Positions 43,598 to 52,588 of a stretch of DNA of 64,000 nucleotides are shown piece by piece. The DNA comes from Pedobacter terrae (GTDB taxonomy: Bacteria; Bacteroidota; Bacteroidia; Sphingobacteriales; Sphingobacteriaceae), in assembly GCF_900100705.1 (NCBI RefSeq), contig NZ_FNCH01000015.1, forward strand, positions 1 to 64,000, written 5' to 3'. Numbering within the stretch: the stretch's first letter is position 1; every line of letters begins with the position of its first letter. A program made the translations under genes and the position numbers. The notes beneath the pieces were generated by a model. The model ran no database searches, was not told where the DNA came from, and saw only the letters and a list, made by a program, of their open reading frames with translations.

Positions 43598-43918
43598 TTA
43601 GATCAATTGATGAGTGTATATTTTGTAAATGTAATTGATTAAAATAATTACTGCAACTCCTGCAAAAACGATTTTAATCAGCTGGGCGCCAAACTTAAAA
43701 TCAACTTTAAGATGAACAATAGTGAATAAAACTATAAAAATAAGGGGAATTGTTGCAGGATAAAACTTAAAAGATGCAGTTAAATCGCCCCGAAATAAAG
43801 CCAAAATTGAACGTTGCAAACCACATCCCGGACAATCGATCCCGAAATGAGCTTTAAACGGGCAACTAAAAAGGTGTTCGCCCAACCATTCTAAAAAACT
43901 TTTATGTGGCTGAGCCAT
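43598..43918 (-). CDS. DUF2752 membrane protein
   Basis: Protein of 106 residues with the family signature HFGIDCPGCGLQRSILALFRGD (read as HFGIDCPGCG and LQRS) followed by two to three membrane helices. The paired cysteines suggest metal or disulfide formation. Function unknown. It overlaps the upstream YkvA-like gene by 17 bp and precedes the CCC-motif gene by 8 bp, so the three are likely co-transcribed. Confidence 0.85.
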   Translation of the reverse strand: MAQPHKSFLEWLGEHLFSCPFKAHFGIDCPGCGLQRSILALFRGDLTASFKFYPATIPLIFIVLFTIVHLKVDFKFGAQLIKIVFAGVAVIILINYIYKIYTHQLI

Positions 43919-44330
43919 TTATATCGATTACTTTTCCCTGGGCATCTTTCCAGGCTTTATATTTTTCCAGGTCTTTAAGTACCTGCCTGTACACTAGGTT
44001 TAAAATGTATATATCATCAATAAAACCCAAAACGGGCACAAAGTCCGGAATTACGTCAATTGGGGATAGGAAATAAATCAGTCCTCCTAAAATGGCAATG
44101 ATAGATCTTTTAGGGATTTCGGTATAATCCCCATTCACATAATCTTTAGATACCGCAAATAACAATACCAGTTTCGTCCAGACACCTTCTAAATCACCTT
44201 TATTGGTAACCGCCTTGCCCAGCGCATCCTTAATGGTATTGCTGGCTTTGGTTTTATCACTCAGGATTACCGAAGCTTTGCTTTGCGATTTCTTAAAAAA
44301 ACCTAATATTTTTTCCCTGTTCAACTTCAT
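43902..44330 (-). CDS. YkvA family protein (DUF1232)
   Basis: Protein of 142 residues with the DUF1232 core, AILGGLIYFLSPIDVIPDFVP (read as LIYFLSPIDVIPDFVP) and GFIDDIYIL, a short hydrophobic hairpin found in membrane-associated YkvA proteins. An N-terminal basic helical stretch of about 60 residues precedes it. Function unknown. The 3' end overlaps the DUF2752 gene. Confidence 0.87.
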   Translation of the reverse strand: MKLNREKILGFFKKSQSKASVILSDKTKASNTIKDALGKAVTNKGDLEGVWTKLVLLFAVSKDYVNGDYTEIPKRSIIAILGGLIYFLSPIDVIPDFVPVLGFIDDIYILNLVYRQVLKDLEKYKAWKDAQGKVIDINGSAT

Positions 44331-44348
44331 GGTTAAGCGTATTACAAA

Positions 44349-45239
44349 TTAACGGCCAAAAGCATCATAATTGTCTTCCGCATATTTGGTAAAACGATCT
44401 AACAGCTTGATATTTTTATTTTCTATCGGGGTTAAATCATCATCAACATTGTTTTTTACGGGGACATACCATTCTACAGGATCGAAAAAATTTCTAAAAG
44501 TCTGTTTTTTAAAAGCATAACCATGTCTTGCAAAAATGGTATTTTTAATAATCTGCAGGTCTAATTTTCTTAAGTTCTTTATATCATCTTCTTTTAGTAC
44601 GGTGGTTGAGGCATTTAATTTAAAAATCTGTTCGGATGCACTTCTGTAAAAAGGATTAGCCTCAAGGGAATCAATTGTACCATCCTCTAAAGTATCCACT
44701 CTTTTTACCATCTTGTGGTCACTCCAGTCTACATAATTCGATTCTGATGGCAGCATCAGGTCTGCATTATATTCAAATTTCTTTTTGAGTAATTTGAATT
44801 CTTTTTCGGGCCATTTAAGCTCTTTTTTATACGCATTCCACTTTCCTGTTAAGGTGTCGCCAACCAGTGTGATTTCAAATTTCCCATCGTATTTTTCGGT
44901 ACCGGGCTCATTTAAAACAAAAGTAATTTTACCTCCATCGTCTGATAGCTTGCCCAATAATGGCCTGCTGTTACCAGAAACTACGCTCTGTGCAATTACG
45001 GTATCCTTCGTGATTTTTTTAATATTTATACTGAGCTTTTTTAGCGCATCGATCATATCGCCTTCGTATTCTAATTCATCTGTTGTGTAAAAATTACCGA
45101 CCCAAAAACCGTAAAGTTCTTTGTGTATTTCGGGCTGAACTATTTGAACAGTTTTTTTTGGTTCATTTGTTTTTTTAGCGTCCCTGCAAGAAAGCATCAA
45201 AACTGGGAACAGCGTTAATAAGAAGATCTTTTTCATCAA
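44349..45239 (-). CDS. YARHG-domain lipoprotein
   Basis: Protein of 296 residues with a lipoprotein signal (lipobox LMLSC at about 13-17). A beta-rich central domain (about 40-150) resembles a stress- or ligand-binding module. The C-terminal YARHG domain is recognised by NTIFARHGYAFKKQTFRNFF, followed by PVEWYVPV. YARHG domains are extracellular modules of unknown function. The stop of the DUF2306 gene upstream is adjacent to its start. Confidence 0.85.
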   Translation of the reverse strand: MMKKIFLLTLFPVLMLSCRDAKKTNEPKKTVQIVQPEIHKELYGFWVGNFYTTDELEYEGDMIDALKKLSINIKKITKDTVIAQSVVSGNSRPLLGKLSDDGGKITFVLNEPGTEKYDGKFEITLVGDTLTGKWNAYKKELKWPEKEFKLLKKKFEYNADLMLPSESNYVDWSDHKMVKRVDTLEDGTIDSLEANPFYRSASEQIFKLNASTTVLKEDDIKNLRKLDLQIIKNTIFARHGYAFKKQTFRNFFDPVEWYVPVKNNVDDDLTPIENKNIKLLDRFTKYAEDNYDAFGR

Positions 45240-45866
45240 TTAAATTATTTTCCGTTTAATAAGCCACTCGGCGATTAATAAATTGGGTATCCAACCTAAC
45301 CAGGCTATAATCTGATAAACATCCATTGGTGCAGGATGGAATAAATATACTAAAATAACTTTCCACAGCCTTAATGTAATAGCTGAAGCGGCCAGGGCGA
45401 AACTTCTATACATAAACTTTTTATGGGCTATTATCTTCCTTTTTAAGATAAGCAAAACAGCCTTTAAAGTAAACCAAAACCATAAAAAACCTAAAACAAT
45501 AAATGAGGTTTTTGCCATCAAGCCACCATTTGCAAAGTAGCCTATAAAAATACCAGATGGTGCGGCAAGGAACAGCACAATGCCTACATACCAATAGCCC
45601 AGCCATTGGTGTAATTTCGGGTATCTGGATAATATTTTTGGATTAAATTGCGTAAAGCCGGCCAGTAAAACAAATATAGCACTGTAAACGTGCACATAAA
45701 ATATGGGAAGATAGGTTTTGATGCCTGCTACTTCTGTCTGTTTAATCTGCAGGAAAGAAACTTCACTGTTTAATGGAATGTAACGGAATGTAATCTGCAC
45801 CATCAGCATAAAAAAGTAGGTAAAAAACAATACCCATGCTACCTGTTTATAGCTGATGCTTTTCAT
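45240..45866 (-). CDS. DUF2306 family membrane protein
   Basis: Protein of 208 residues with about six membrane helices and conserved histidines (HVYSAIFVLLAGFTQF, HQWLGYWYVG, KKFMYRSFALAASAITLRLW), the pattern of the DUF2306 family, related to cytochrome-b561-like membrane proteins. Histidines could ligate heme but this is not established. Its start overlaps the upstream secreted-protein gene by 4 bp. Confidence 0.82.
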   Translation of the reverse strand: MKSISYKQVAWVLFFTYFFMLMVQITFRYIPLNSEVSFLQIKQTEVAGIKTYLPIFYVHVYSAIFVLLAGFTQFNPKILSRYPKLHQWLGYWYVGIVLFLAAPSGIFIGYFANGGLMAKTSFIVLGFLWFWFTLKAVLLILKRKIIAHKKFMYRSFALAASAITLRLWKVILVYLFHPAPMDVYQIIAWLGWIPNLLIAEWLIKRKII

Positions 45867-46273
45867 CTAATTTTATTAAAGCGTTTTAGTAACTTTTTGT
45901 CGAAAGCGATGGCGATCAGTTGATCATTTAGCACATCTTCTTCGTAAAGCTGTTGCTTTTTTGGATCAAACACAAAACGAGCTAGGATAGGCATCCTATC
46001 GGCATAACTTTCGTGCAGGTTAAAATTATAGGTTTTAGCGTATCCCTGCGATGGATCGGTTTTAGGATTGGGGCTGCTCTCGAGCATAACACCATAAGAG
46101 GTACCACCATTTTTAACAATCCTTTCGTAGAGTCCTTTGGTAAGCTGTTTGCAACGCGGAGAAGTTTCTACAATTTTATAGGCAATCTGTGCCTTGTAGC
46201 TTTCTTTTAATTGGGCTTTTGATTGGTATATTGATGATCCTAAAATAAAAAGAAGAATTAAAATGTTTTTCAT
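45863..46273 (-). CDS. Secreted hypothetical protein
   Basis: Protein of 136 residues with a signal peptide ending near SKAQ (20-21). The mature part has conserved-looking phrases YGVMLESSPNPKTDPSQGYA and FNLHESYADRM. I do not recognise a family. It overlaps the DUF2306 gene by 4 bp, so the two products may act together in the envelope. Confidence 0.7.
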   Translation of the reverse strand: MKNILILLFILGSSIYQSKAQLKESYKAQIAYKIVETSPRCKQLTKGLYERIVKNGGTSYGVMLESSPNPKTDPSQGYAKTYNFNLHESYADRMPILARFVFDPKKQQLYEEDVLNDQLIAIAFDKKLLKRFNKIR

Positions 46274-46285
46274 GATTGTGTAGCG

Positions 46286-46693
46286 TTATTCTTCAATTAC
46301 TGATAAAAATTCATCGATTGTTAACACATTAACTTTAGGAAATTCTATTTGCTTCAAGATTTTAAAGTGATGGTCATTTGTTATAATATAATCAGCATTA
46401 CTACACACATAAGCATCAACATACTTATTATCATCTAAATCGGATAAAATTAGTTTCCACTCAAAATAGATGTCAACTTTTTCTACATTCTTAAGATTTA
46501 GCAACAACTCTGCAACATTACTCGCTATGAGAAAATTTGTTTTTTGTTCTAAAATTTCGACGTATTCCGAAAGAATATCGTTACTAATTACTGAATGAAA
46601 ATATCCACTAATTAAAGCATCAAAAATCGGCCTATATTTTGATTTTTTAGGAATTGAGACAAGAAGTACATTAATATCCAGTACAACTTTCAT
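46286..46693 (-). CDS. PIN-domain toxin component of a toxin-antitoxin pair
   Basis: Protein of 135 residues with the PIN ribonuclease fold. Acidic residues expected to bind Mg are visible: VLDINVLL (D5), the SEYVEIL glutamate, and the SDLDDNKYVDAYVC aspartates followed by ADYIITNDHHF. This matches the PIN-type putative toxins common in Bacteroidota. The small gene 5 bp upstream is the likely antitoxin. RNA target unknown. Confidence 0.87.
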   Translation of the reverse strand: MKVVLDINVLLVSIPKKSKYRPIFDALISGYFHSVISNDILSEYVEILEQKTNFLIASNVAELLLNLKNVEKVDIYFEWKLILSDLDDNKYVDAYVCSNADYIITNDHHFKILKQIEFPKVNVLTIDEFLSVIEE

Positions 46694-46698
46694 TAATG

Positions 46699-46914
46699 TT
46701 ATTTTTTTCTTAGATGTTCATTCTTCCAAGATTCTATTGTACTTTCGTCCCAATTTTTCTCATCCCAGAGTTTATCCATTTCATCCGATGCCGATTTTGC
46801 GAAATATTTGGTCAACATTTCTTTAATATCATTCAATTGATTATCTGGTAAATTATATTGAAATAATTTTAATAGTTCTAGCTGAACATTTGTCAATTTC
46901 CCTGTCGCTTCCAT
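46699..46914 (-). CDS. Putative antitoxin of the PIN pair
   Basis: Acidic helical protein of 71 residues encoded 5 bp before the PIN gene. It contains a helical LLKLFQYNLPDNQLNDIKEML stretch (LLKLFQYNL, then IKEMLTKYFA) and a Trp-rich acidic tail (KLWDEKNWDESTIESWKNEHLRKK, in parts) of the type that wraps around PIN toxins. No DNA-binding domain is obvious. A TATATTTG box 22 bp upstream gives the module its own promoter. Confidence 0.8.
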   Translation of the reverse strand: MEATGKLTNVQLELLKLFQYNLPDNQLNDIKEMLTKYFAKSASDEMDKLWDEKNWDESTIESWKNEHLRKK

Positions 46915-46935
46915 ATTTTTTATTGTGAACTAAAA

Positions 46936-46943
46936 CAAATATA
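46936..46943 (-). promoter_or_regulatory. TATATTTG -7 box of the toxin-antitoxin module
   Basis: Perfect TAnnTTTG match on the minus strand, 22 bp upstream of the antitoxin ATG and 13 bp downstream of the GH3-like stop codon. Confidence 0.5.
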
Positions 46944-46955
46944 ATCAATAATATG

Positions 46956-48473
46956 CTAAGCTGATTTCATTATCTCCAAAATATCATCTACGTACTTGCG
47001 CTCATTGGCTAAACGGGGAACTTTATGCTGTCCACCTAATTTATCTTTTGCTTTTAACCAGTTGTAAAAAGTATTGGCGGGGGCATTATGTACTTTAGGA
47101 CGGGCCAATGCCATGTCTTTAAACCTTTTGGCATCGTAATCAGAGTTAACTTCACGCAAGGTCTGGTCCATCACATCCACAAACTTTTCAAAATCATTGG
47201 GCTGCTTATCAAATTCAATGATCCATTCATGTCCGCCCGCTTTTTCATCTTTAAAGTAAATCGGCCCTGCAGTATAATCTTTTATTTCAGCACCTGTTTG
47301 CTGGCAAGCTTTGGTTAATGCTTGTTCTGCATTATCAATAATTACTTCTTCGCCGAAAGCATTGATAAAGTGTTTGGTACGCCCGGTAATTTTTATCCGG
47401 TAAGGAGAAAGTGAGGTAAACTGGACAGTGTCACCGATCATGTATCGCCATAAACCACCGTTTGTAGAAATCACAATAGCATAGTTTTTATGCAGTTCTA
47501 CTTCGCCCAGTAACAAAGCCTTAGGATTCTCTTCTCCAATGTTTTCCATTGGAATAAATTCGTAGAAAATACCGTAATCCAGCATCAGCAACATTTCTTC
47601 TGAGTGATCCTGGTCCTGAATACCGAAAAATCCTTCCGATGCATTGTAAGTTTCCAGATAATACATGTCGGCGGACGGAATCAGCTGTTTAAACTGCTCA
47701 CGATAAGGCGCAAAGTTTACCGCTCCGTGGATATATAATTCAAGGTTTGGCCAAACCTCCAATAAGTTTTGCTTTCCGGTAAGTTCGAGCACTTTTTTAG
47801 CCAGTACGATAGTCCAGGTGGGTACGCCCGAAATACTGGTTACGTTTTCATTGATGGTGGCTTCAGCCATTCTATCCATCTTGATTTCGTAATTATCCAT
47901 CAACGCGATAGACATGTCGGGCGTACGATAATATTCTGCCCAAATGGGAAGGTTTTTAATCAGCACAGCCGATAAATCGCCATAAAAACAATCCTCGTTT
48001 AACTGGTTCACCTGATGGCTGCCGCCTAAAACCAACCCTTTTCCGGTAAACATCTGGTTATCCGGGCGGTTATTGCAATAGATAGAAAGCATATCTTTCC
48101 CACCTTTAAAATGGCATTCTTCCAAAGATTCCGGAGACACCGGGATAAACTTACTTCTATCGCTGGTGGTACCAGATGATTTTGCAAACCATTTGATATC
48201 AGATGGCCATAGGATGTTCTGTTCGCCATTAAGCATACGCTCAATGTAAGGTTTTAGGGTATCGTAGTTTTGAACCGGAACCCGCTCCTGATATTGTTGT
48301 GGCGTTAAAATTGATTTATAATCGTATAATTTACCCCATTCCGTATTCTCAGCACTATCAATCAAGCTGTGGAACCACTCTTCCTGAACATCGTACGGAT
48401 ATTTCATAAAAAGCTCGATCTGGTGGATCCGCTTTTTCATTAACCAGGTAAAAATTGAATTTACAAATGCCAT
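46956..48473 (-). CDS. GH3 auxin-responsive-promoter-like acyl-adenylate/amide synthetase family protein
   Basis: Protein of 505 residues of the GH3 family, part of the ANL adenylating superfamily. Motifs: WFAKSSGTTSDRSKFIP (phosphate loop), the YLETYNASEGFFGIQDQ segment, and YRIKITGRTKHFINAFGEEV, which corresponds to the hinge and C-terminal domain. Plant GH3 enzymes conjugate carboxylates such as auxin or jasmonate to amino acids. The substrate of bacterial homologues is unknown. It is followed by a toxin-antitoxin pair. Confidence 0.88.
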   Translation of the reverse strand: MAFVNSIFTWLMKKRIHQIELFMKYPYDVQEEWFHSLIDSAENTEWGKLYDYKSILTPQQYQERVPVQNYDTLKPYIERMLNGEQNILWPSDIKWFAKSSGTTSDRSKFIPVSPESLEECHFKGGKDMLSIYCNNRPDNQMFTGKGLVLGGSHQVNQLNEDCFYGDLSAVLIKNLPIWAEYYRTPDMSIALMDNYEIKMDRMAEATINENVTSISGVPTWTIVLAKKVLELTGKQNLLEVWPNLELYIHGAVNFAPYREQFKQLIPSADMYYLETYNASEGFFGIQDQDHSEEMLLMLDYGIFYEFIPMENIGEENPKALLLGEVELHKNYAIVISTNGGLWRYMIGDTVQFTSLSPYRIKITGRTKHFINAFGEEVIIDNAEQALTKACQQTGAEIKDYTAGPIYFKDEKAGGHEWIIEFDKQPNDFEKFVDVMDQTLREVNSDYDAKRFKDMALARPKVHNAPANTFYNWLKAKDKLGGQHKVPRLANERKYVDDILEIMKSA

Positions 48474-48640
48474 CTTTAAATGTTAAAATTAACGGACATT
48501 CTATTGCCACAGATTTTCACACCTGCCCCTTGGTTAAATGGGGATACACAGAGATTTTTATACACAGTAAACTTTATAGTTTTTGGTTTAACGTCGCGAT
48601 TATGCAACAGGTCAATTTAAATTTTGTTTGTTAAATCTTA

Positions 48641-49381
48641 TTAAACATCAAATTTCTTACGTTTCAACACAAAATTCGATCCCAAATATACTTTTCTCAC
48701 CATTTCGTTTTCAGCGAGCACTTCAGGAACACCTTGCTCCAGGATTTTTCCTTCAAAAAGCAAATAAGCCCTATCGGTAATGGAAAGCGTTTCCTGTACG
48801 TTGTGATCGGTAATTAAGATCCCTATATTTTTATGTTTCAGTTTGGCAACAATACTTTGGATTTCCTCTACCGCAATTGGGTCTACCCCGGCAAAAGGCT
48901 CGTCCAATAAAATGAAATTAGGATTTGCGGCTAAAGCACGGGCAATTTCGGTACGGCGGCGTTCACCTCCCGATAATAGATCGCCACGGTTTTTGCGTAC
49001 TTTGTGTAAACTAAACTCGTTGATCAGTTCTTCGAGTTTATCACGCTGCTCCTCCTTAGTCAGTTTGCTCATTTCCAAAATGGCCAGGATATTATCTTCT
49101 ACGGTAAGTTTTCTAAAAACAGATGCTTCCTGGGCCAGATAGCCAATTCCTTTTTGCGCCCTGCGGTACATCGGATCTTCGGTAATATCTTCTTCTTCTA
49201 AAAAGATTCGCCCTTCATTTGGTTTGATCAAACCTACGATCATGTAAAAGGAAGTTGTTTTCCCAGCACCATTAGGGCCCAAAAGCCCAACAATTTCTCC
49301 CTGACTTACGTTAAAGGAAACGTTGTTTACAACAGTACGCTGCTTGTATTTTTTAACCAGATTTTCGGCTTTTAATATCAT
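48641..49381 (-). CDS. lptB: LPS export ABC transporter ATP-binding protein LptB
   Basis: ATPase of 246 residues with Walker A GPNGAGKTT, signature LSGGERRR, Walker B FILLDEPFAGVDP and the His switch TDHNV. The GYLAQEASVFRKLTVEDN stretch and the VYLGSNF tail are typical of LptB, which powers transport of LPS from the inner membrane with LptF/LptG. Partner genes are not in the window. It lies 82 bp downstream of recJ on the same strand, with a repeat in between. Confidence 0.93.
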   Translation of the reverse strand: MILKAENLVKKYKQRTVVNNVSFNVSQGEIVGLLGPNGAGKTTSFYMIVGLIKPNEGRIFLEEEDITEDPMYRRAQKGIGYLAQEASVFRKLTVEDNILAILEMSKLTKEEQRDKLEELINEFSLHKVRKNRGDLLSGGERRRTEIARALAANPNFILLDEPFAGVDPIAVEEIQSIVAKLKHKNIGILITDHNVQETLSITDRAYLLFEGKILEQGVPEVLAENEMVRKVYLGSNFVLKRKKFDV

Positions 49382-49394
49382 ATATCTATGGGTC

Positions 49395-49456
49395 CGTCAT
49401 GCTGAACTTGATTCAGCATCTTACTCGAAAGATCCTGAAATAAATTCAGGATGACG
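49395..49456. repeat. CGTCATGCTGAA...TTCAGGATGACG repeat, complete copy
   Basis: Begins CGTCATGCTGAACTTGATTC and ends CCTGAAATAAATTCAGGATG-ACG: two small palindromes in a larger inverted arrangement ending in CGTCAT/ATGACG. It lies between recJ and lptB. Confidence 0.85.
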
Positions 49457-49463
49457 ATTTTAG

Positions 49464-51164
49464 TTATTTAACTTTTATTCCTTTAATATTTAACTGCAAA
49501 CGTTTCTTATCACGCCATACATTTTCTTCTAATGTATAACAAACAGAAAACGGCATTCTGGGTTGTAAAAGATTTTGAAATTCTGCCAATCCGAATGCAA
49601 TACCTTCAAAAATAGGCGAATTTTGTTGCTTTATGTTAATTTTTAAATGATTTTGACCTACTGCCATGGCATGCTGTGCGAGATATACGTTATGGGTAAC
49701 AAATATTGGTGCCATATTTTCTGGCCCAAATGGCCCCATTTGTGATAAAACGCGGTAGAATTTACCATCTATCTGCGCCAATTCAATTTCAGCGTCAATC
49801 CTGATCATGGGCGTAAGCAGTTCATCCGTAATGCTTGCAGATACAATTTCTTCAAATTTATCGGCAAAGGCATTCACATTTTGTTCCTGCATGGTTAAGC
49901 CAGCAGCAAATTTATGTCCACCGTATTGATCCAATAAATGCGCGCAACCACTTAAAGCTTCATATAAATCAAAACCCACTACCGAGCGGCACGAACCAGC
50001 TACATGTCCGTTAGACTTGGTAAGGACAATGGTTGGGCGATAATACTTTTCAGTTAAACGTGAAGCTACAATTCCGATTACCCCTTTATGCCAGTTTTCG
50101 TTAAATACCACCGTAGTTTTCCTATTAATGAGGATTTCACTTTCGCCAATTAAAGCCAAAGCTTCGCGGGTAATGTCCTGATCGTAGGTTTTGCGCTCGG
50201 TATTTTTAAGGTTAATCAGTTCGCTTTGCTCTAGTGAGTTGCTATCTACCTGACAAAGCAGCATGGCAACGGCATGTTTTGCATGGTCTATCCTGCCAGC
50301 GGCATTAATCCGTGGACCTAAGGTGAAAACCACATCAGTAATGCTGTAATTTTCGGTTCTGCCCGAAACTTCCATCAAAGCCCTTAAACCTTCACAAGGA
50401 TTGCTATTTAATTTTTTTAGCCCATAATAAGCCAAAGTTCTGTTCTCCCCCACTACGGGAACAATATCTGCAGCGATGCTCACCATTACTAAATCCAGAT
50501 ACTGGAGGTAAGTTTCTTTTGCTAGTCCATGTTTTTGGGCATAGGCTTGCGCTAGTTTAAAACCAATCCCGCAGCCGGCAAGTTCTTTAAAGGGATACGC
50601 GCAGTCTGAACGTTTAGGATCCAAAACGGCTATAGCCTGTGGAAGTTCATCTCCAGGTAAATGGTGATCACAGATAATGAAATCGATCCCGAGTTGATTG
50701 GCATAATCAATTTTATCGATCGATTTTATACCACAATCTAACGCAATAATTAGGGAAAATCCATTTTCATTTGCATAATCGATCCCGGCAGTAGAAATCC
50801 CATAACCTTCCAGATAACGGTCTGGAATGTAATATTCTATATTTTTAGTGAGCTGAGAAAAGAAACTGAAGGCCAGTGCAACTGAAGTAGTACCATCAAC
50901 ATCGTAATCGCCATAAATCAATATTTTTTCGTGGTTGGCCAATGCCGTTTCAATCCGGGCAATAGCAACATCCATATCCTTCATTAAAAAGGGATCGTGA
51001 AGGTGATTAAGCTCTGGTCTGAAGAAATCTTTCGCCTGATCAAAATCACAGATATTCCGCTGCACGAGGATCTGTGCCAATGAGCGGTCTATGTTAAGCT
51101 CTTCTGCTAATTTTGCTACTGTATCATCATTACAATCTGATGCCAGCACCCATCTTTTTTCCAT
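49464..51164 (-). CDS. recJ: Single-stranded-DNA-specific exonuclease RecJ
   Basis: Protein of 566 residues. Start at ATG 51164 (MEKRWVLAS) is chosen; a longer frame to 51245 adds an untypical N-terminus. DHH-superfamily motifs: YGDYDVDGTTS (I), ALDCGIKS (II), IICDHHLPGD (III), VLDPKR (IV), a later GPRINAAGRIDHA and the DHHA1 domain with NGHVAGSCRS. It degrades single-stranded DNA 5' to 3' in recombination and mismatch repair. Confidence 0.95.
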   Translation of the reverse strand: MEKRWVLASDCNDDTVAKLAEELNIDRSLAQILVQRNICDFDQAKDFFRPELNHLHDPFLMKDMDVAIARIETALANHEKILIYGDYDVDGTTSVALAFSFFSQLTKNIEYYIPDRYLEGYGISTAGIDYANENGFSLIIALDCGIKSIDKIDYANQLGIDFIICDHHLPGDELPQAIAVLDPKRSDCAYPFKELAGCGIGFKLAQAYAQKHGLAKETYLQYLDLVMVSIAADIVPVVGENRTLAYYGLKKLNSNPCEGLRALMEVSGRTENYSITDVVFTLGPRINAAGRIDHAKHAVAMLLCQVDSNSLEQSELINLKNTERKTYDQDITREALALIGESEILINRKTTVVFNENWHKGVIGIVASRLTEKYYRPTIVLTKSNGHVAGSCRSVVGFDLYEALSGCAHLLDQYGGHKFAAGLTMQEQNVNAFADKFEEIVSASITDELLTPMIRIDAEIELAQIDGKFYRVLSQMGPFGPENMAPIFVTHNVYLAQHAMAVGQNHLKINIKQQNSPIFEGIAFGLAEFQNLLQPRMPFSVCYTLEENVWRDKKRLQLNIKGIKVK

Positions 51165-51356
51165 TTTATACTGTCTCCGAACAGTAAATATACATTTTAA
51201 TTGGATAATAAGGAATGGAACATGAGCGGTATACCTAACAAGCATCTCTAAAACAAAAGCTTAGGTTTTTCGCCGATTTTTTACCGATGCGTTACTCAAG
51301 TCTGATCTAATTGTAAATTGTAGCATTAAGGAAATCTTTAATCATGGATAGATTGT

Positions 51357-51364
51357 TACCTTTG
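51357..51364 (+). promoter_or_regulatory. TACCTTTG -7 box upstream of the MBL-fold gene
   Basis: Perfect TAnnTTTG match 23 bp before the predicted TTG start at 51388. A -33 candidate CTTTA lies 18-19 bp further upstream. Confidence 0.55.
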
Positions 51365-51387
51365 TAGAAACATTAAAGATCTATATT

Positions 51388-52155
51388 TTGCAAGTTCACA
51401 CGCTATTCGAAGGAACCTACTCTGTTGATGCCTCAAAGAAATTTGTGCCTTTTGACCCCGCTATACATCACTTTAAAGACAGGCCTGCTTCATTATTCAT
51501 TAATGTTCAGCCTTTTTTGGTGGAGCTGAAAAATGACCTTGTACTTTTTGATACGGGTTTAGGATTTAGTGATGACCACGGAGAATTGATTTTACATAAA
51601 AATATCCGCAATGCAGGCTTTGATCCTACTGATGTGACTAAAGTTTTAATGTCGCACCTACATTACGACCACTCTGGGGGTATGATCCACAAACAAGGCA
51701 ATGCTAAGGTGGAACTGAGTTTCCCTGATGCAGAATATGTAATTAACCGAGGCGAATGGGAAACAGCTTTTAGCAGTACTTCATCATCTTACCATACCGA
51801 TATTTTCGATTTTGTACAGCGCAATGCTCAATTGAAATTTGTTGAAGGTGACGGTGCTTTGGATGAGACTATTGCTTACGAATTTACCGGAGCCCACTGT
51901 CCAAACCACCAGGTTTTTCTTTTAACAGAAGGTAATCAAAAAATATTTTTTGGTGGCGATGTTTTACCTGAACCTGAAGAACTGGTTAAAAATTTTATTG
52001 CCAAATATGATTTCGACGGTCGTAAGGCAATGGAATTACGAAAAGAATTTGGAAAAAGAGCCGCAGAAGAAAACTGGGAATGTTTGTTCTATCATGGCAA
52101 AAGTGCCGCAACTGGTTTTGTTGATATTGTTGAAGGTGGATTTAGGATTAGATAG
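51388..52155 (+). CDS. Metallo-beta-lactamase-fold hydrolase
   Basis: Protein of 255 residues. The start is a TTG, since no in-frame ATG exists until inside the active site and a promoter box lies just upstream. The metal site is intact: SHLHYDHSGG (H90, H92, D94, H95), EFTGAHCPNHQVFLL with the next His, FFGGDVLP with the bridging Asp, and LFYHGKS near the C-terminus. Related to lactonases and other small-molecule hydrolases; the substrate is unknown. Its stop runs directly into a TTTAGGG array. Confidence 0.87.
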   Translation: MQVHTLFEGTYSVDASKKFVPFDPAIHHFKDRPASLFINVQPFLVELKNDLVLFDTGLGFSDDHGELILHKNIRNAGFDPTDVTKVLMSHLHYDHSGGMIHKQGNAKVELSFPDAEYVINRGEWETAFSSTSSSYHTDIFDFVQRNAQLKFVEGDGALDETIAYEFTGAHCPNHQVFLLTEGNQKIFFGGDVLPEPEELVKNFIAKYDFDGRKAMELRKEFGKRAAEENWECLFYHGKSAATGFVDIVEGGFRIR

Positions 52156-52156
52156 G

Positions 52157-52219
52157 TTTAGGGTTTAGGGTTTAGGGTTTAGGGTTTAGGGTTTAGGGTT
52201 TAGGGTTTAGGGTTTAGGG
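52157..52219. repeat. Telomere-like heptamer array (TTTAGGG)9
   Basis: Nine perfect uninterrupted copies of TTTAGGG starting 2 bp after the MBL-gene stop codon. The sequence equals the Arabidopsis-type telomere unit and has nine GGG runs on the plus strand, so could form G-quadruplexes. Confidence 0.97.
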
Positions 52220-52588
52220 AAAACAGATCCTGAAGTGATTAGTATGATTTAAGTTTAAAAAATCAATTTATTTTATTTCGGTACGCACTTACATCGTTTC
52301 GTCATCTCCTGGAGCAACGCGAAGTGGAGAGATCTTTGGACTTTGCAGCACCTTGCCGCCTGGTTTCTTGCCATTACCTGAGTTTTTAAAGTCTCTATTT
52401 TTTACCGCAAAGCACGCAAAGAAGGAAGCGCAAAGCAGCAGAGTTGCTTTTTTACCACAAAGTACACGGAGAAAAGGCACAAAGTAAACCGAGCTGGGTG
52501 CATATTTAGTATTATTGATAAACTCTGCACTTCTCTGTGAAAAACTCAGCGTCCTCTGTGGTTAACCTTTGCGTCACTTTTCGGTTAA
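52220..52588. other. Intergenic filler with dispersed repeats
   Basis: No gene. Positions 52300-52342 carry a partial CGTCATCTC...GTGGAGAGATCT element. Positions 52395-52585 are made of words such as CCGCAAAGCACGCAAAG, CCACAAAGTACACGGAGAAA and CTCTGTGGTTAACC, also found at 60140-60292 and 61198-61280. Confidence 0.6.

Noticed and set aside
52157..52219. Linear replicon telomere
   Set aside because: The array is internal, only 63 bp, and surrounded by normal genes; a microsatellite is the simple explanation.
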